64,000 nucleotides of DNA from JAJPIG01 sp035531675 (GTDB lineage: Bacteria; Desulfobacterota; Binatia; Binatales; Binataceae). Location of the stretch: contig DATKSL010000007.1 in NCBI GenBank assembly GCA_035531675.1, positions 78,572-142,571 on the forward strand, written 5' to 3'. Below are positions 62,636-64,000 of this stretch, piece by piece (within the stretch, counting starts at the first letter, position 1; each line of letters begins with the position of its first letter). Made by a program: the position numbers and the translations under genes. The notes beneath the pieces are model-generated. The model saw only the letters and a program-made list of their open reading frames with translations. It was not told where the DNA came from and did not search any database.

Positions 62636-63271
62636 ATGAGGCAGCGGGGCACGCTCACTATCCGGCGCGAGGATCATCTCGAAGACGCGCTCGGCGCGAT
62701 CTTCTTCGAGCCGGCGGAAGGCAACGAGAGCAGTATCCTGCAGCGGTTGCGAGATTACCTCGGGACGCATATCACGCTGATTCGGGCCGAAATCGGATCG
62801 AAGCAGATGACGGTCGAGGTCGCGGCGCAATGCTTCGGCGAGGAGTCGGCGCGGCTCGCTGCGGAAGCCGACAAGCTCTGGTCGGCGGGGGGACGGCGCG
62901 CGGCGCTCGCGATGAGCCGGGACGCCGTGGAGCTCGACGTTCTGAGTCAGCGGGCGGCAGCGACCCTGGGATTGTTCCTGCTCGATTCGGACGCGCCGGG
63001 GGAGGCGCTGGCGGCGCTCAGGCGCGCGCGCGAGTTGGGGCCGGAGTCGGCCGAGGTGCTGCGCCATCTGGCGCGCGTCTGCCTTAAGCTGGAGCGGAAG
63101 TCGAGCGCGGTCGCCTACCTGCGGGCGGCGGTCGCGATTGCACCGCGGGATTTCCCGGCGCTGCGGATGCTCGATCAGCTCGGCTATCGCAAACCGCGCG
63201 CCGAGCAAGGCGAGGGCGGCGTCGCCGCGGAACCGGCGCCCTCGTCGCGCAATCGCAAACGCCGATCGTAA
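62636..63271 (+). CDS. TPR-like helical repeat protein of unknown function
   Basis: A 211-residue protein. Residues 70-175 show helix-turn-helix repeats of TPR type (AAATLGLFLLDSDAPGEALAALRRARELGP split at normal length; EVLRHLARVCLKLERKSSAVAYLRAAVAIAP). The C-terminal tail is basic (SSRNRKRRS). No signal peptide. It probably mediates protein contacts; function unknown. Confidence 0.7.
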   Translation: MRQRGTLTIRREDHLEDALGAIFFEPAEGNESSILQRLRDYLGTHITLIRAEIGSKQMTVEVAAQCFGEESARLAAEADKLWSAGGRRAALAMSRDAVELDVLSQRAAATLGLFLLDSDAPGEALAALRRARELGPESAEVLRHLARVCLKLERKSSAVAYLRAAVAIAPRDFPALRMLDQLGYRKPRAEQGEGGVAAEPAPSSRNRKRRS

Positions 63272-63378
63272 GGCAAGGGCAGGGCGGTCATCCTCCGACC
63301 AGAGCGGCGGCCGCAGCTAACCAGACGGTTCAGCGAAAGCTCAAAGAACGGTGTGCGGCTTTCTAGCCCGAGCCGTAA

Positions 63379-63579
63379 TCACCTGACGTCCACGCCAACG
63401 GCCTCCCGCAAAGCGCCGGAGACCTGCTCGATGCCTCCATCCACCACGATGTGGAAGTCTTTCTCAAAATAAAGATCGGTGCAGGGACCATTGGAGCCTT
63501 CGGCTTCGGTCGCGTAGGACACCCTGATGGCGTTAACCCAAACCGTCTTGCTATCCCGATTTACCCGTATCCAGGACAT
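63379..63579 (-). CDS. Small hypothetical protein, 66 residues
   Basis: An excellent Shine-Dalgarno (GGAGG, 8 bases upstream) precedes ATG 63579. The product starts MSWIRVNRDSKTVWVNAI and contains TDLYFEKDFHIVVDGG, plausible beta-strand sequence. The local DNA is less GC-rich than the rest of the window, hinting at acquired DNA. It overlaps the divergent gene at 63527 by 53 bases. No family recognised. Confidence 0.55.
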   Translation of the reverse strand: MSWIRVNRDSKTVWVNAIRVSYATEAEGSNGPCTDLYFEKDFHIVVDGGIEQVSGALREAVGVDVR

Positions 63580-63892
63580 TTACTTTTCCTCCTACGGCGG
63601 TTTCCAATTTCATCTCGCGACGCCCGAAGCTCTCATTTATGTTCGCTGGCTTGACAGCAGCAGTCCGCGCACTGGCTGGACTCGTATCAAGGAATGGGAA
63701 GGTATTGCCTCACTTGAATGCGCTTCCGTTGGCTACTTGATCGCCGAAGATAGAGTCTCGAAGACAATCGCGCCACATTTGGCGCACCCCGACGAGGAGG
63801 AACAGTGTCAGGGAAACGGGCTTCTGGTGATCCCACGTAGCGCGATCATCTCGATTCACCTGGCCTGCACCCCAACTTCCCACCAGTTATAA
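63527..63892 (+). CDS. Small hypothetical protein, 121 residues, accessory-region type
   Basis: AGGA lies 7 bases before ATG 63527. The middle of the protein (IYVRWLDSSSPRTGW, ECASVGYLIAED, GNGLLVIPRSAIISI) has the look of small phage- or plasmid-associated proteins that begin VxWLD and end with an IPRxxI strand; that similarity is from memory and weak. The first 30 residues overlap the opposite-strand gene and may not be translated; a later start is possible. Confidence 0.5.
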   Translation: MALTQTVLLSRFTRIQDIYFSSYGGFQFHLATPEALIYVRWLDSSSPRTGWTRIKEWEGIASLECASVGYLIAEDRVSKTIAPHLAHPDEEEQCQGNGLLVIPRSAIISIHLACTPTSHQL

Positions 63893-63972
63893 GTAGAGTC
63901 CGGCCGGTTATTTCGCCCCTCCTGGGGCGTGTCGTTTGTAGTTTTGGTTTCATCTTCATCACAGTTTTTCCG

Positions 63973-63998
63973 GCCGCCCTTCACTTGCTGAGGGCGGC
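63973..63998 (+). terminator. Hairpin at the window edge, possibly a terminator
   Basis: GCCGCCCT (63973-63980) pairs perfectly with AGGGCGGC (63991-63998) around a 10-base loop. Any T-tract would lie beyond base 64000, so termination cannot be judged. Confidence 0.3.
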
Positions 63999-64000
63999 TG

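Overview
This window is GC-rich, gene-dense chromosomal DNA from a Gram-negative bacterium. An LptE-like outer-membrane lipoprotein, RlpA and several lipobox proteins indicate a diderm envelope. Long co-directional runs of genes with 1-20 base overlaps, PyrR-type control of pyrimidine genes, and a mix of housekeeping, aromatic-degradation and acyl-CoA genes would fit a soil lineage such as Binatota/Desulfobacterota-like bacteria. That placement is inference. I saw no tRNA, rRNA, CRISPR array, insertion sequence or prophage.

Layout. 1-7.3 kb is accessory: the tail of an isocitrate/isopropylmalate dehydrogenase, a truncated FecR protein, an alpha-oxoamine synthase plus SDR pair (possibly sphingoid-base synthesis), an FAD monooxygenase whose 3' end is duplicated near 0.85 kb, a repeat protein and a molybdopterin oxidoreductase. 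7.3-17.4 kb is housekeeping: nth, yceD, rpmF, plsX, fabD, acpP, nrdR, ribD, ribBA, nusB, lptE, holA and rpsT. 17.6-24.5 kb holds a hydrolase-MazG fusion and a three-gene membrane-glycosyltransferase locus. 24.5-28.4 kb has a lipoprotein, the yebC regulator and ruvCAB. 28.4-34.9 kb is catabolic: an amidotransferase, a homogentisate-dioxygenase-like protein, an LLM oxidoreductase, pyruvoyl-dependent arginine decarboxylase, fumarylacetoacetase and acyl-CoA dehydrogenase. 35.0-40.0 kb is the TCA block icd-mdh-sucC-sucD-ndk plus a small membrane protein. 40.1-48.8 kb has rlmN, mtnP, a PfkB kinase, three sugar genes (GT2, UDP-glucose dehydrogenase, epimerase), lepA and lepB. 49.5-60.6 kb is the pyrimidine operon with a recognisable promoter, PyrR-type leader and terminator, then pyrR, a fused pyrB, pyrC, carA, carB, recG and a Nudix gene. 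60.6-64 kb has rlpA, dgt, a TPR protein and two overlapping divergent small genes.

The strongest candidate for something undescribed is the 649-residue aspartate transcarbamoylase at 50215-52164. Its catalytic domain is followed by a PyrI-like zinc domain without the PyrI nucleotide-binding domain, and then by a complete PyrR-like phosphoribosyltransferase domain. A separate PyrR is encoded just upstream behind a PyrR-type attenuator. This suggests that a PyrR-like UMP/PRPP-binding fold has been recruited as the allosteric module of the first committed enzyme, while free PyrR controls transcription. Other unusual architectures are the hydrolase-MazG fusion, a tandem double GT-C glycosyltransferase, a membrane glycosyltransferase ending in a PA14-like domain, a RibBA whose DHBP-synthase half lacks key metal ligands, and a PlsX with a long disordered tail.
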